Source: Desulfonauticus sp. (GTDB lineage: Bacteria; Desulfobacterota; Desulfovibrionia; Desulfovibrionales; Desulfonatronovibrionaceae). Taken from it: a DNA stretch of 64,000 nt. The stretch spans positions 47,692 through 111,691 of the forward strand of contig JAUZRP010000002.1 of NCBI GenBank assembly GCA_030950395.1, in the 5' to 3' direction. Below are positions 49,291 to 58,335 of the stretch, in pieces (the stretch's first letter is position 1; every line of letters begins with the position of its first letter). Position numbers and translations under genes: made by a program. The notes under the pieces were generated by a model, which did not search any database, was not told the DNA's origin, and saw only the letters and a program-made list of their open reading frames with translations.

Positions 49291-51480
49291 CTATCTAACC
49301 TCTGTCTTAAAAGATAATTTGATATCCTCTAAAGGCTGAGGTTTTGCTAACAAAAATCCTTGAACATAATCACAGCCAAAACGTTTGAGCATTTCTAACT
49401 CTTGAGTCTTCTCCACTCCTTCAGCTATGGTTTTTAAACCAATTTTTTCGGCAAGATAAATAATAGATTCTACAATACTAGCATTTTTGGGTTGCATTAA
49501 CATTTTTTTCACAAAAGACATATCTATTTTTAAAATATCTAAAGGCAAATTAGCCAAATAAGATAGCGACGAATAACCAGTACCAAAATCATCCACAGCA
49601 ATAAATACTTTGGTTTTTTCTCTAAATCTATTTAAAATAGCAAGGGTAATGTTAACGTCTTGTACCAATAAACGCTCTGTTATTTCTAAGGTAAACAGGT
49701 GTCCATATTCAAGACAAAATTCAAACAACCTATCCATAAAATTAGTATCGTGAAAACTGGACGCAGAAATATTAAAAGATATCCTGATGTTTAACTTTTC
49801 TATTTCTTCTAAATTCAAAACCGTTTTAAAATATTTTAATGACCAATCCTGAAAATAGGTTATAAACCTTTTTTCCTCTAAAACATCAATAAAATCTCCA
49901 GGATAAATAATTTTACCCTCTTTTGTTTTTATTCTAACCAAAGCCTCATAACCTGCCAATTCTAAATTTGTGGCTTTAAAATATGGCTGATAGTGAAAAA
50001 TAAAACCATTTTCTTCAATGGCTCGAGTTAAAATATTTTCAGCTAAAATTCTCTTTCTAGCCAAAACATCCATTTCTGCATCAAATATCTTATAAACCCC
50101 ACTTCCTTCCTTTCTTGCTCTGGCAAGAGACAAAGATGCATTTTCGTATAACTGAGAAAAATCCTTAGCATCTGTAGGATATATAGCGGCTCCTGCATTA
50201 AAATCTAAAATTATTCTCTCTTCATCTATCAAAATAGGCTTGATTAGCACCCTCATGACCCGATCAATAATAGATACAACATAATCTCGCTTGGAAAGAT
50301 CTCTAATAAACACAGCAAAACTATCGCCTGCTACCCTACAAATAATATCATAAGATTTAAAACTATTTTTCAATCGAACAGCAAGGATCTTTAAAATTTT
50401 ATCTCCCACCTCAAAACCATAAGCTCTATTAATAGAAGTAAAATCATAAATATCAAAAATAAGTATACCACATAATCCAGGCCTATCTTTAACTGATTGT
50501 TCAGCTAAAGCCTTTATAACCTGCATCTGAAAGCCAACAAAATTATTTAAACCCGTTAATTGATCAAAATATTTGCTCTTATTAATCTCATCCTGCAAAG
50601 ACCTTTCGTAAGTTATATCCTTTCCAAAAGCCACAAAATATTGTATTGTGCCATCTATTTTTATAGGTATTACTCTTTTTTGGCTATAAAATATATCTCC
50701 ATTTTTCTTTTTATCTATAAATATACCGTGATATATCTTGCCACTTAAAATAGTTTGCCAAAATTCTTCATAAAATTTTTGATCGTGATAACCAGATTTA
50801 AGAATGCGAGGATTTTTGCCTAAAAGCTCTTGCTTGCTATAACCAGTTATTTCTTCTACAGATTTGTTAATGTAAATAATTTTACCATGTCTATCAGTTA
50901 TTAAAACCCAATCCAGACTATTTTCCAAAGCTTCAAGAATAATAGCATGATTAATTTCTTCTTCAATATAATTAAAAACAAAGACCAAATCAGATTGAAT
51001 TTCTTTAAAAAAATTAAATATATCAAAAGAATTATGTAAATTGGTAAATTCTTCATCTAAAAATGTGAAAACAAAAAAATAACTATTCCCTTGATTTTTG
51101 TTTAAAATAGGTAGAAAAATTTTTCTACAATCTTTTTTTTCTGAATCTAACTCAACTTTACAAACTAAAGAAAATACATCTCCTTTATTCAAAGATTCAA
51201 TAATAGAATTATCAAATTCCTTATTTGCCAAATAAGTTTTATATAAATCTCTCAAATATCCATTTCCTGTGGATTTAAAATTAATAAGATGTATATCTTT
51301 TTCTTCTAGATTAAAATAATACAAAGATACACTGCGTAGATTTAAAAAATTTTGGATAAATTTACAAATTTTATTAAATACTACTTTTTTACTTTTAATA
51401 GATGTATTAAAAACTAAATCGTATAATTGTAATTTAAAATCAATGATTCTATTTTTGAATATTTTAACTTGATTTTTCAT
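49291..51480 (-). CDS. PAS-GGDEF-EAL domain protein (probable c-di-GMP phosphodiesterase)
   Basis: A 729-residue cytoplasmic signalling protein. Residues about 1-180 form a GAF-like sensor region, 185-300 a PAS domain (WVLITDRHGKIIYINKSVEE and GKNPRILKSGYHDQKFYEEF), 310-460 a GGDEF domain and 480-725 an EAL domain. The GGDEF signature is degenerate (AGDSF), so cyclase activity is unlikely. The EAL motif YEALVRI, the DDFGTGYSSLSYLANLPLDI loop and EGVEKTQELEML are intact, so phosphodiesterase activity is expected. No membrane segment is evident. It would lower c-di-GMP in response to a small ligand or redox signal. Repeat copy H is directly upstream. Confidence 0.88.
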   Translation of the reverse strand: MKNQVKIFKNRIIDFKLQLYDLVFNTSIKSKKVVFNKICKFIQNFLNLRSVSLYYFNLEEKDIHLINFKSTGNGYLRDLYKTYLANKEFDNSIIESLNKGDVFSLVCKVELDSEKKDCRKIFLPILNKNQGNSYFFVFTFLDEEFTNLHNSFDIFNFFKEIQSDLVFVFNYIEEEINHAIILEALENSLDWVLITDRHGKIIYINKSVEEITGYSKQELLGKNPRILKSGYHDQKFYEEFWQTILSGKIYHGIFIDKKKNGDIFYSQKRVIPIKIDGTIQYFVAFGKDITYERSLQDEINKSKYFDQLTGLNNFVGFQMQVIKALAEQSVKDRPGLCGILIFDIYDFTSINRAYGFEVGDKILKILAVRLKNSFKSYDIICRVAGDSFAVFIRDLSKRDYVVSIIDRVMRVLIKPILIDEERIILDFNAGAAIYPTDAKDFSQLYENASLSLARARKEGSGVYKIFDAEMDVLARKRILAENILTRAIEENGFIFHYQPYFKATNLELAGYEALVRIKTKEGKIIYPGDFIDVLEEKRFITYFQDWSLKYFKTVLNLEEIEKLNIRISFNISASSFHDTNFMDRLFEFCLEYGHLFTLEITERLLVQDVNITLAILNRFREKTKVFIAVDDFGTGYSSLSYLANLPLDILKIDMSFVKKMLMQPKNASIVESIIYLAEKIGLKTIAEGVEKTQELEMLKRFGCDYVQGFLLAKPQPLEDIKLSFKTEVR

Positions 51481-51537
51481 AGGCTACTTGATTTAAATTT
51501 AAGATTTTTGAGAAATACGTTTTTTTTGTAAAATCAT

Positions 51538-51660
51538 CAAGATGCAGTTGTAAAAAATAAAAATTTATATTTTTTGTTAAAATTACTAGCTGTAACCAGC
51601 TTAAATTATTGAATTTTATATCAACCTAAATTTAGCTGCTAAAAAATTATTATAACTGCC
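51538..51660 (-). repeat. Dispersed repeat, copy H (reverse)
   Basis: On the minus strand it contains the core TCAATAATTTAAGCTGGTTA exactly as in the best copies, then AAATTTTTATTTTTTACAAC and a terminal TGCATCTTGA. It occupies the gap upstream of the GGDEF-EAL gene. Confidence 0.75.
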
Positions 51661-51749
51661 AACAAACAAGTTATTTTTTGGGCCCTGCCCCTTTGCACCT
51701 AAAAACAAGTCATGAAACAAAAAAAATTAAATGGCTAAAATAATTACTT

Positions 51750-51809
51750 CCCAGATTAAGCGATTTTAAAATCGTTCAATCTGAGGTCAAAATCGTTTAG
51801 CCTAAATTT
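51750..51809 (-). repeat. Palindromic hairpin element 2 (3' side of Rpn-like gene)
   Basis: CCCAGATTAAGCGATTTT pairs with AAAATCGTTCAATCTGAGG, followed by a further half-unit TCAAAATCGTTTAGCCTAAA. It resembles the hairpins at 41085 and 52789 and lies after the Rpn-like gene's stop, where it may also act as a terminator. Confidence 0.6.
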
Positions 51810-51826
51810 TTTAACTCTAAACAAAC

Positions 51827-52729
51827 TCAACTCATAAATTTTTTGATCTCCTCAACATCCTTTGCAGCTTCAATGGCTTCACTTATTGCCTCAAGTAAAT
51901 CTATATCTTTTATCTTTTTTATTTCTGGATAAATTTTTAGTCCCTGAACACCAAATTTTAATTTTAATCCAAGTTCTATGGCCTTTAACATCCCCTGATA
52001 CATACCCTGCTGAATTCCTCTTTCCAGTCCTTGTTGAATTCCTCTTTCTAGTCCTTGCTGGATGCCCTGCTGGATACCTTCTTTGATGCCCTCTTGTTTT
52101 ATAATTTCATAAGCTGCGCTCTCTATCATAATGTCTCTCCTCCTGTGAATTAATTGCAAGGGAATATCTTCTGATATAAGTCCCCCTAAAATGGCCATGC
52201 CTGTTAAAAGATCTGCCTTCTTCTCCCTGGACATACTGGAATTATATATCCGACTCTCCCCTTCCTCTAAATACTTGCTACCTCCTTTCGTCAAGGGCAA
52301 AAAAGAGAGCAAACATTCATTTCCTGAGGCCAAAATATCTTCTGCTGGAATATCATATAGCCTGATAAGATTAAATCTAAAATCCACTTCTTCATCTTGG
52401 TAATAATTTTTGGCCTGTCTGGACGGTGTAAGCAAAAAGACAAAGGTCTTTACTGGCAGTTTTTCCTGAAGTATATGTCTACATCTATACTCCAGAGTGC
52501 GCAGAGGAATGTGTTCTTTCCACGAGGATAAAAATTCTATTAAAACCAAAATCTCCTCTCCTTCAGACAGAATTGTCTTTAACACAAAATCAGAACGCCT
52601 AACAGATGTGGTCTCCTGAGGCCTTGTGTCAATTAGCAAAGCACTATCCACAGACAGATTACAAAAATAACGCAGAAATGGCTCCTTACAATGAGATAAA
52701 ATAATTTTAGACGCTATGTCGTAATGCAT
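51827..52729 (-). CDS. Rpn/PD-(D/E)XK family nuclease or transposase-like protein
   Basis: A 300-residue protein of the Rpn-like family, PD-(D/E)XK-related nucleases described as promoting recombination. The N-terminal 150 residues hold the likely core: KIILSHCKEPFLRYFCNL, RRSDFVLKTIL (Asp), GEEILVLIEFLSSW (Glu in the E-x-x position) and EYRCRHILQEKLP. The C-terminal third contains tandem GIQQGLERGIQQG repeats, an amphipathic repeated coil, then a helical tail ending EEIKKFM. It has AAGGAA before ATG 52729. Palindromic hairpins flank it on both sides. Many genomes carry such genes in several divergent copies. Confidence 0.7.
   Translation of the reverse strand: MHYDIASKIILSHCKEPFLRYFCNLSVDSALLIDTRPQETTSVRRSDFVLKTILSEGEEILVLIEFLSSWKEHIPLRTLEYRCRHILQEKLPVKTFVFLLTPSRQAKNYYQDEEVDFRFNLIRLYDIPAEDILASGNECLLSFLPLTKGGSKYLEEGESRIYNSSMSREKKADLLTGMAILGGLISEDIPLQLIHRRRDIMIESAAYEIIKQEGIKEGIQQGIQQGLERGIQQGLERGIQQGMYQGMLKAIELGLKLKFGVQGLKIYPEIKKIKDIDLLEAISEAIEAAKDVEEIKKFMS
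52000..52090 (-). repeat. In-frame tandem repeats within the Rpn-like gene
   Basis: Units encoding GIQQGLERG are repeated about three to four times, DNA periods near 12 and 24-36 bases. The unit number probably varies between strains. Confidence 0.6.
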
Positions 52730-52756
52730 AGAAATTCCTTTGCCTATTTTAAAATT

Positions 52757-52774
52757 TTAAAAGCGCGCTTTTAA
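52757..52774. repeat. Perfect 18-bp palindrome upstream of the Rpn-like gene
   Basis: TTAAAAGCGCGCTTTTAA is a perfect palindrome, 27 bases ahead of the Rpn-like start. It could be an operator or a nuclease site. Confidence 0.45.
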
Positions 52775-52788
52775 CCTAACGACCTACT

Positions 52789-52832
52789 CCCAGCTCAAAC
52801 GATTTTTGGACTTAAAAATTGCTCAAAATAGG
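52789..52832. repeat. Palindromic hairpin element 3 (5' side of Rpn-like gene)
   Basis: CCCAGCTCAAACGATTTTT pairs imperfectly with AAAAATTGCTCAAAATAGG around a short loop, resembling the elements at 41085 and 51750. The remaining gap 52833-53209 shows no clear gene, terminator or glycine riboswitch. Confidence 0.5.
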
Positions 52833-53209
52833 AATAATTATCGGTAGTTAGTCAAACATTTAAGTTCAAACGTCAAAATATGTTTCTGGATTAATTAAAA
52901 AAATTTCTTTTTTCAAGGGAATATATTAAGTATCTTTTATCATAATATACCGCTTTATCCCATCTCTTCCTCTTTCTATCAGTACTCATATCCCAAAAAG
53001 CCCTAAATTGGCAAACTTGTAAAACCCTTTGCTGTCATATCCGACATGTTGAATCTGTATCCCTCTACTCTACTCAAACGCCAAAAGTTTCTGAATTTAT
53101 GCAGGTCAACTTGGCATTTCCTTAAAATAATATCAGGAAAAAATTGCTATTTTTTCAAAAAAATAATAAGTGTCTCCAATCTTAAATAGTTAAGGAGGAG
53201 ATACTAATT

Positions 53210-53587
53210 ATGATCCCTGAAAACCTACTTTATACCAAAAGTCACGAATGGGTAAAAATAGACCAGGAAACTGCAATAATAGGTATTACTCACTTTGCTC
53301 AAGAACAATTAGGAGATATAACTTTTATAGAGCTACCAGAAGTAGGCAGGACACTAGAGCAAGGAGAAGAAATAGGCAGCATTGAGTCTGTAAAAGCAGC
53401 CAGTGAGGTCTATTCACCTGTAAGCGGAGAAGTAATAGAAATAAATACCAGCTTGGAAGATGCTCCAGAGAAAATAAATGAAGATCCTTATGGAGAAGGA
53501 TGGATTTGCAAAATAAAACTTTCTGCTCCACCTCAAAAACTTTTAACTCCTGAAGAATACGCCAAACTCATCCAAGAGCACGAATAA
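53210..53587 (+). CDS. gcvH: Glycine cleavage system H protein
   Basis: A 125-residue lipoyl carrier. The lipoylated lysine is in [18 protein letters not shown] near residue 63, and [21 protein letters not shown] and [13 protein letters not shown] are typical. It shuttles the aminomethyl group between the P, T and L proteins. A strong AAGGAGGAG precedes ATG 53210, the first gene of the gcv operon. No gcvT is found in the operon or in this window. Confidence 0.97.
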   Translation: MIPENLLYTKSHEWVKIDQETAIIGITHFAQEQLGDITFIELPEVGRTLEQGEEIGSIESVKAASEVYSPVSGEVIEINTSLEDAPEKINEDPYGEGWICKIKLSAPPQKLLTPEEYAKLIQEHE

Positions 53588-53603
53588 AAAAGGTAGGTAA
53601 ATC

Positions 53604-54947
53604 ATGCCTTACATCCCTTACACGCCAAAGCAAGTTCAAGACATGCTGGAGGTTATTGGGGTAAAAAGCATTAATGAATTATTTGATGTAATTCCCAAAG
53701 AATTAAAAAATTCTACTCTTAATATCCCTAGTGGCAAATCCGAATACGAGGTTCTTACGCACCTAAAAAACCTTGCTCAAAAAAATAGAACAGATCTTAT
53801 TAGTTTTTTGGGAGCTGGCTTTTATGACCACTACATTCCTGCGCCCATAAAACATATTCTCCAGCGATCAGAATTTTACACTGCTTACACGCCTTATCAA
53901 CCTGAAGCGTCTCAAGGCACATTGCAGGCTATTTTTGAATATCAAACAGCTATGGCCAGACTCATGGAAATGGATTTTGCCAATGCCTCGCTGTATGATG
54001 GAGGCACCGCCATTTATGAAGCCATGATGATGGCCGTTAGAATCACTAAACGAAAAAAAATCATTATTTCGGAAACAGTAAATCCCATCTATCGGCTTAT
54101 GCTCCAATGTTATACCAAAAATTTACACCTAGAGCTTGTTACTATTCCTCATCAAAATGGAAAGACCAACTTAGAAGAGCTAAAAAAATCTATAGACCAA
54201 CAAACAGCCTGTATTATTGTTCAAAACCCTAGTTTTTTTGGAGAACTACAGGATTACTCTCCACTTTTTTCTCTAGCCCAAAAACAAGGAGCTCTAAGTA
54301 TTATTTCTGTATATGCTCTGCTTCAGTCTATATTAAAAACTCCAGGAGAAATGGGAGCTGATATTGCCGTAGCAGAGGGACAGTCCCTTGGCTTGCCCCT
54401 AAATTTTGGCGGTCCGTATTTGGGTATCTTAACCACCCGCAAAAAACATATCAGACAAATGCCAGGACGGGTAGTAGGAAAAACAACGGACAAACAAGGT
54501 CAAACAGGATTTGTACTTACCTTACAGGCCAGAGAACAACATATAAGGAGAGAAAAGGCCACTTCCAACATTTGTTCCAATCAGGCCTTATGCGCTTTTC
54601 AAGCTCTATTGTACATAGCCTTTTTAGGCCCAGAAGGACTAAAACGCACAGCCGAGCAATCTATTGAAAAAGCTCATTACGCAGCCCAAAAACTAACTTC
54701 TATACCAGGAGTAAAACTCTTAAACGATTATGCGTTTGCCAATGAATTTGCTCTAACACTTCCGGTCAATGCCTTTGAATTGGTCAACCATCTTACAGCT
54801 AGAGGATTCATTCCCGGGTTCCCTTTAGGGCGCTATTATCCAGGCCTGGAAAACTGTTTACTTTTGGCCTGTACTGAAAAAAGAACCTTTGAGGAAATCG
54901 GCATCCTTACAGAAATGATTAAAGCTTATTTAACGTATAGAAGATAA
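53604..54947 (+). CDS. gcvPA: Glycine dehydrogenase (decarboxylating) subunit 1
   Basis: A 447-residue N-terminal half of a split P-protein. It begins MPYIPYTPKQVQDMLEVIGV and contains LISFLGAGFYDHYIPAPI, FYTAYTPYQPEASQGTLQAI and a GGPYLGILTTRKKHIRQMPG region. With subunit 2 it decarboxylates glycine using PLP. Split gcvP genes are common in Firmicutes, archaea and many Deltaproteobacteria. It starts 16 bases after gcvH. Confidence 0.95.
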   Translation: MPYIPYTPKQVQDMLEVIGVKSINELFDVIPKELKNSTLNIPSGKSEYEVLTHLKNLAQKNRTDLISFLGAGFYDHYIPAPIKHILQRSEFYTAYTPYQPEASQGTLQAIFEYQTAMARLMEMDFANASLYDGGTAIYEAMMMAVRITKRKKIIISETVNPIYRLMLQCYTKNLHLELVTIPHQNGKTNLEELKKSIDQQTACIIVQNPSFFGELQDYSPLFSLAQKQGALSIISVYALLQSILKTPGEMGADIAVAEGQSLGLPLNFGGPYLGILTTRKKHIRQMPGRVVGKTTDKQGQTGFVLTLQAREQHIRREKATSNICSNQALCAFQALLYIAFLGPEGLKRTAEQSIEKAHYAAQKLTSIPGVKLLNDYAFANEFALTLPVNAFELVNHLTARGFIPGFPLGRYYPGLENCLLLACTEKRTFEEIGILTEMIKAYLTYRR

Positions 54948-54962
54948 AATAGAGGAGTCGGC

Positions 54963-56414
54963 ATGCAAACTATTTTTGCCAAATCTATACCAGGAAGACA
55001 GGGTATCTGGCCAGAACCAGCTCAAAAAGAAAGCCACCATTACTTACCTGAAAATTTTCTACGCTCTAAAAGACCCAACTTGCCTGAATTAAGCGAACTA
55101 GACGTAGTAAGACACTATACCCTTTTATCTCGCAAAAATTTTGGCGTAGATACCAATTTTTACCCTCTTGGTTCCTGCACTATGAAATATAATCCCAAAA
55201 TCTTGGAAGAAATAGCCTCTTTACCAGGATTTACAGACCTTCATCCTCTTACTCCCCAACTCAAAACAGCAGGTTTATTCACCCAAGGAGCTTTAGAAGT
55301 GCTCTATGAAACAGAAAAGTTGCTCTGTGAAATAACAGGAATGGATGCTTTTACCCTCCAACCTCTGGCAGGAGCCCACGGAGAATTAACTGGAGTTATG
55401 CTTATTGCTGCTTATCACCAACACAAAGGAAACAAAAAAACCAAAATAATAGTTCCAGACTCTGCTCACGGCACAAATCCTGCCTCTGCAGCCATAGCAG
55501 GCTATAAAGTCATTAGCATAAAGTCCAAACAAGGTATAATTGACCCTGCAGCACTAAAAGAAGTATTGGATGACGAAGTAGCAGGCATTATGATGACCTG
55601 TCCCAATACTCTTGGGCTTTTTGAAACCCATTTACCAGAAATTGTAGAGCTAATTCATTCTGTGGATGGACTACTCTATTATGACGGAGCTAATTTAAAC
55701 GCTATCTTAGGAAAAATGAAAGTAGGAGATGTAGGTTTTGACGTGGTTCATTTAAACCTGCACAAAACCTTTTCCACTCCCCATGGAGGCGGGGGACCAG
55801 GGGCAGGTCCTGTTGGAGTCAACAAGAAATTAGAGCCGTTTTTGCCCATATCCAGAGTAGTGAAACTAGAAGATGGTCAATTTTATCTAAAATATAATTA
55901 CCCTCTCTCTATTGGTTACGTAGCTCCTTTTTATGGCAACTTTGGAGTGATCTTAAAAGCCTATGCTTATATCCTACGCTTAGGTAAAGAAGGTCTTAAC
56001 CGTGTTTCGGATCATGCTGTGTTAGCTGCCAATTACGTCCGCAAAAAAATAGAAGATTATCTAGAAATACCCTACAATAAAATCTGTATGCACGAATTTG
56101 TAGCCTCTGCAGTAAAACAGGCCCAAAAAGGTGTCCGAGCCTTAGATATTGCAAAGGCCTTATTAGATAAGGGCCACCATGCTCCAACCATTTATTTTCC
56201 TTTAATTGTAAAAGAATGCCTTATGATAGAACCTACAGAAACCGAGAGTAAAGAGACATTAGATAAATTTATAAACGACTTAATAGAAATAATTCAAATA
56301 GCAGAAACCAATCCTGAATTACTTCATCAAGCTCCCCAAAACACCCCCATACAACGCCTTGATGAAGTAAAAGCAGCAAGAAATATGGAGTTAGTAGAGC
56401 CATGTACGATTTAA
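54963..56414 (+). CDS. gcvPB: Glycine dehydrogenase (decarboxylating) subunit 2
   Basis: A 483-residue C-terminal half of the split P-protein, carrying the PLP site: the lysine in HLNLHKTFSTPHGGGGPGAG is typical, and NFYPLGSCTMKYNP and VPDSAHGTNPASAAIAGYK are conserved. Its length is normal. GGAG lies upstream of ATG 54963. The stop overlaps the start of lpdA by 13 bases, so translation is coupled. Confidence 0.95.
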   Translation: MQTIFAKSIPGRQGIWPEPAQKESHHYLPENFLRSKRPNLPELSELDVVRHYTLLSRKNFGVDTNFYPLGSCTMKYNPKILEEIASLPGFTDLHPLTPQLKTAGLFTQGALEVLYETEKLLCEITGMDAFTLQPLAGAHGELTGVMLIAAYHQHKGNKKTKIIVPDSAHGTNPASAAIAGYKVISIKSKQGIIDPAALKEVLDDEVAGIMMTCPNTLGLFETHLPEIVELIHSVDGLLYYDGANLNAILGKMKVGDVGFDVVHLNLHKTFSTPHGGGGPGAGPVGVNKKLEPFLPISRVVKLEDGQFYLKYNYPLSIGYVAPFYGNFGVILKAYAYILRLGKEGLNRVSDHAVLAANYVRKKIEDYLEIPYNKICMHEFVASAVKQAQKGVRALDIAKALLDKGHHAPTIYFPLIVKECLMIEPTETESKETLDKFINDLIEIIQIAETNPELLHQAPQNTPIQRLDEVKAARNMELVEPCTI

Positions 56415-57721
56415 TAATTATTGGAGGTGGGCCAGGTGGATATGCAGCAGCCATAAGTGCTGGTCAAGCTGGCCTAAAAACTGCTCTTATAGAAAAAAAA
56501 TACCTTGGTGGGACATGTCTAAACGTAGGTTGTATACCTACTAAATTGTTATTAGGTTATACGGAACCAATTGAAAACATAAAACATCTAAAACGTCTAA
56601 GACTTGGAGATGGTCAATTTTCTCCTGATATAAAAAGCATTATAAAAAGAAAAAATAACATTATAAATGCTACCCAAAAAAGCATTGCCCAATCTCTAAA
56701 AAAATTAGGTGTAGAGGTATATACGGATAAAGCCTTTTTTATAAATCCACAAACAATAAAACTGGCCACAAGTAACAAAGAACTCTTATTTAAACATGCA
56801 ATTATTGCCACTGGCAGCAAATCTACTGCTTTACCTGGCACATCATTTAACGGTCAGACCATACTATCTTCCACTGACATATTAAACCTTGAGACCATTC
56901 CCTCCTCACTGGCCATTATTGGAGCAGGAGCCATAGGTCTGGAGCTTGGACAATTTTTCTCCCGACTGGGCACCAGAATTATCCTTATAGAAGCTCTAAA
57001 CCATCCCGCCCCCTTAGAAGATCAAGACATTGGACAAGAAATTCAAAAACACCTCAAAAAAGAAGGCTGGGAACTATATTTTCAGACCAGAGTGGAGCAA
57101 ATTACTACCACCAACAATCAAGTCCACATTGATCTTGGTTTCAAAACCATTCAGGTCGAAAAGTGTTTATTGGCCATAGGACGATCTCCAAATACTCAAG
57201 AATTGAATTTAGAAAACTGCGAGATAAATTTAGATACTCGTTTTATTCCTGTAAACGAGTATCTTCAAGTAACAAAAAATATTTTTGCCATAGGTGACGT
57301 AAATGGCAAAATAATGCTAGCCCATGCAGCAGAAGATCAGGGCAGATATGTTGTAAAATTTATCACACAAAAAATAACTACTCCGTATTTTCCAAGAATT
57401 ATTCCCTCCTGTATTTATGGCTTCCCAGAAGTTATGAGTGTGGGGAAAAAGGAAAAAGAACTTAAGGACTATCAAGTAACTAAAGCCTTATTAGCGGCCA
57501 ATCCCATAGCCCAGGCCCATGGAGTAAGTTCTGGATTTGTAAAAGTAATCTGGCAGAATAATAAAGTAGTAGGCATCAGTGCTGTTGGTTATAAAGTCTC
57601 TCACTTAGTGACCTTGGCCACCATTATTGTCAGCCAAGGCTGGACAAAAGAAACAACCCACAACTACATATTTGCTCATCCCACTCTGGACGAAAGTTTA
57701 AAAGAAGCCCTTTTGGCCTAA
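56402..57721 (+). CDS. lpdA: Dihydrolipoamide dehydrogenase (glycine cleavage L protein)
   Basis: A 439-residue FAD/NAD-dependent disulfide oxidoreductase. DLIIIGGGPGGYAAAISAGQ binds FAD; the redox cysteines are in GGTCLNVGCIPTKLLL; AIIGAGAIGLELGQFFSRLG binds NAD; FAIGDVNGKIMLAHAAEDQG and HNYIFAHPTLDESLKEAL (the catalytic histidine HPT) complete it. It is shorter than typical Lpd (about 460-470), as in other Gcv-linked forms. It regenerates oxidised lipoate on GcvH, producing NADH. Confidence 0.95.
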   Translation: MYDLIIIGGGPGGYAAAISAGQAGLKTALIEKKYLGGTCLNVGCIPTKLLLGYTEPIENIKHLKRLRLGDGQFSPDIKSIIKRKNNIINATQKSIAQSLKKLGVEVYTDKAFFINPQTIKLATSNKELLFKHAIIATGSKSTALPGTSFNGQTILSSTDILNLETIPSSLAIIGAGAIGLELGQFFSRLGTRIILIEALNHPAPLEDQDIGQEIQKHLKKEGWELYFQTRVEQITTTNNQVHIDLGFKTIQVEKCLLAIGRSPNTQELNLENCEINLDTRFIPVNEYLQVTKNIFAIGDVNGKIMLAHAAEDQGRYVVKFITQKITTPYFPRIIPSCIYGFPEVMSVGKKEKELKDYQVTKALLAANPIAQAHGVSSGFVKVIWQNNKVVGISAVGYKVSHLVTLATIIVSQGWTKETTHNYIFAHPTLDESLKEALLA

Positions 57722-57730
57722 CTACAGATA

Positions 57731-58324
57731 ATGAACAATATCTTTATAAACAAAACAGACCTTGTTTTAGCCTCAAAATCTCCTAGAAGGCAGGATTTAT
57801 TGGCCAAACTGGGCTTACACTTCTACGTGCAGCCTAGTCAAATTAAAGAAAAAATTTCTCAAGACCTTACCCCAGAAAAATTAGTTCAAACCCTGGCCGA
57901 GCAAAAAGCGAGGAAGGTTAGCTCCTCTTTCCCTAATGCTGCTATTTTAGGAGCAGACACCATTGTAGTATTAAAAGGTTCTATTTTGGGCAAACCAAAA
58001 GATAAAAAACAAGCCTTTGATTATCTAAAAAAACTGCAGGGCCAAAGGCATTTAGTTTTTACAGGCGTATGTGTTCTTTTAAAAAAACAAATAAAAACTA
58101 TTGCCGTAAAAACCGAAGTACATATAGCCCAATTTTCAGACGATGTCTTAAAAAAATATATCCAAACTACAGAACCACTGGATAAAGCAGGAGCCTATGC
58201 TATTCAAGGGATAGGAAGTTTTCTAATAGAAAAAATAAAGGGTTCTTATACCAATGTCATAGGCTTGCCACTTACAGAAACCACCCGTTTGCTTTTAGAA
58301 ATGGACGTCATTGATTGGAGTTAA
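57731..58324 (+). CDS. maf: Maf family nucleotide pyrophosphatase
   Basis: A 197-residue Maf protein, a house-cleaning nucleoside triphosphate pyrophosphatase (dTTP/UTP or m7GTP type). LVLASKSPRRQDLLAKLGL at the start, ILGADTIVVLKGSILGKPKD, LQGQRHLVFTGVCVL and AGAYAIQGIGSFLIEKIKGS are conserved. It stands 9 bases after lpdA and is probably read from the gcv promoter. The gene is convergent with pgpA, which begins only 11 bases past its stop on the other strand. Confidence 0.93.
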   Translation: MNNIFINKTDLVLASKSPRRQDLLAKLGLHFYVQPSQIKEKISQDLTPEKLVQTLAEQKARKVSSSFPNAAILGADTIVVLKGSILGKPKDKKQAFDYLKKLQGQRHLVFTGVCVLLKKQIKTIAVKTEVHIAQFSDDVLKKYIQTTEPLDKAGAYAIQGIGSFLIEKIKGSYTNVIGLPLTETTRLLLEMDVIDWS

Positions 58325-58335
58325 AAATTTATCCC

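Noticed and set aside
52833..53209. Glycine riboswitch ahead of gcvH
   Set aside because: No tandem aptamer-like GGAGAG/structured region could be found; the sequence is AT-rich with no convincing helices.
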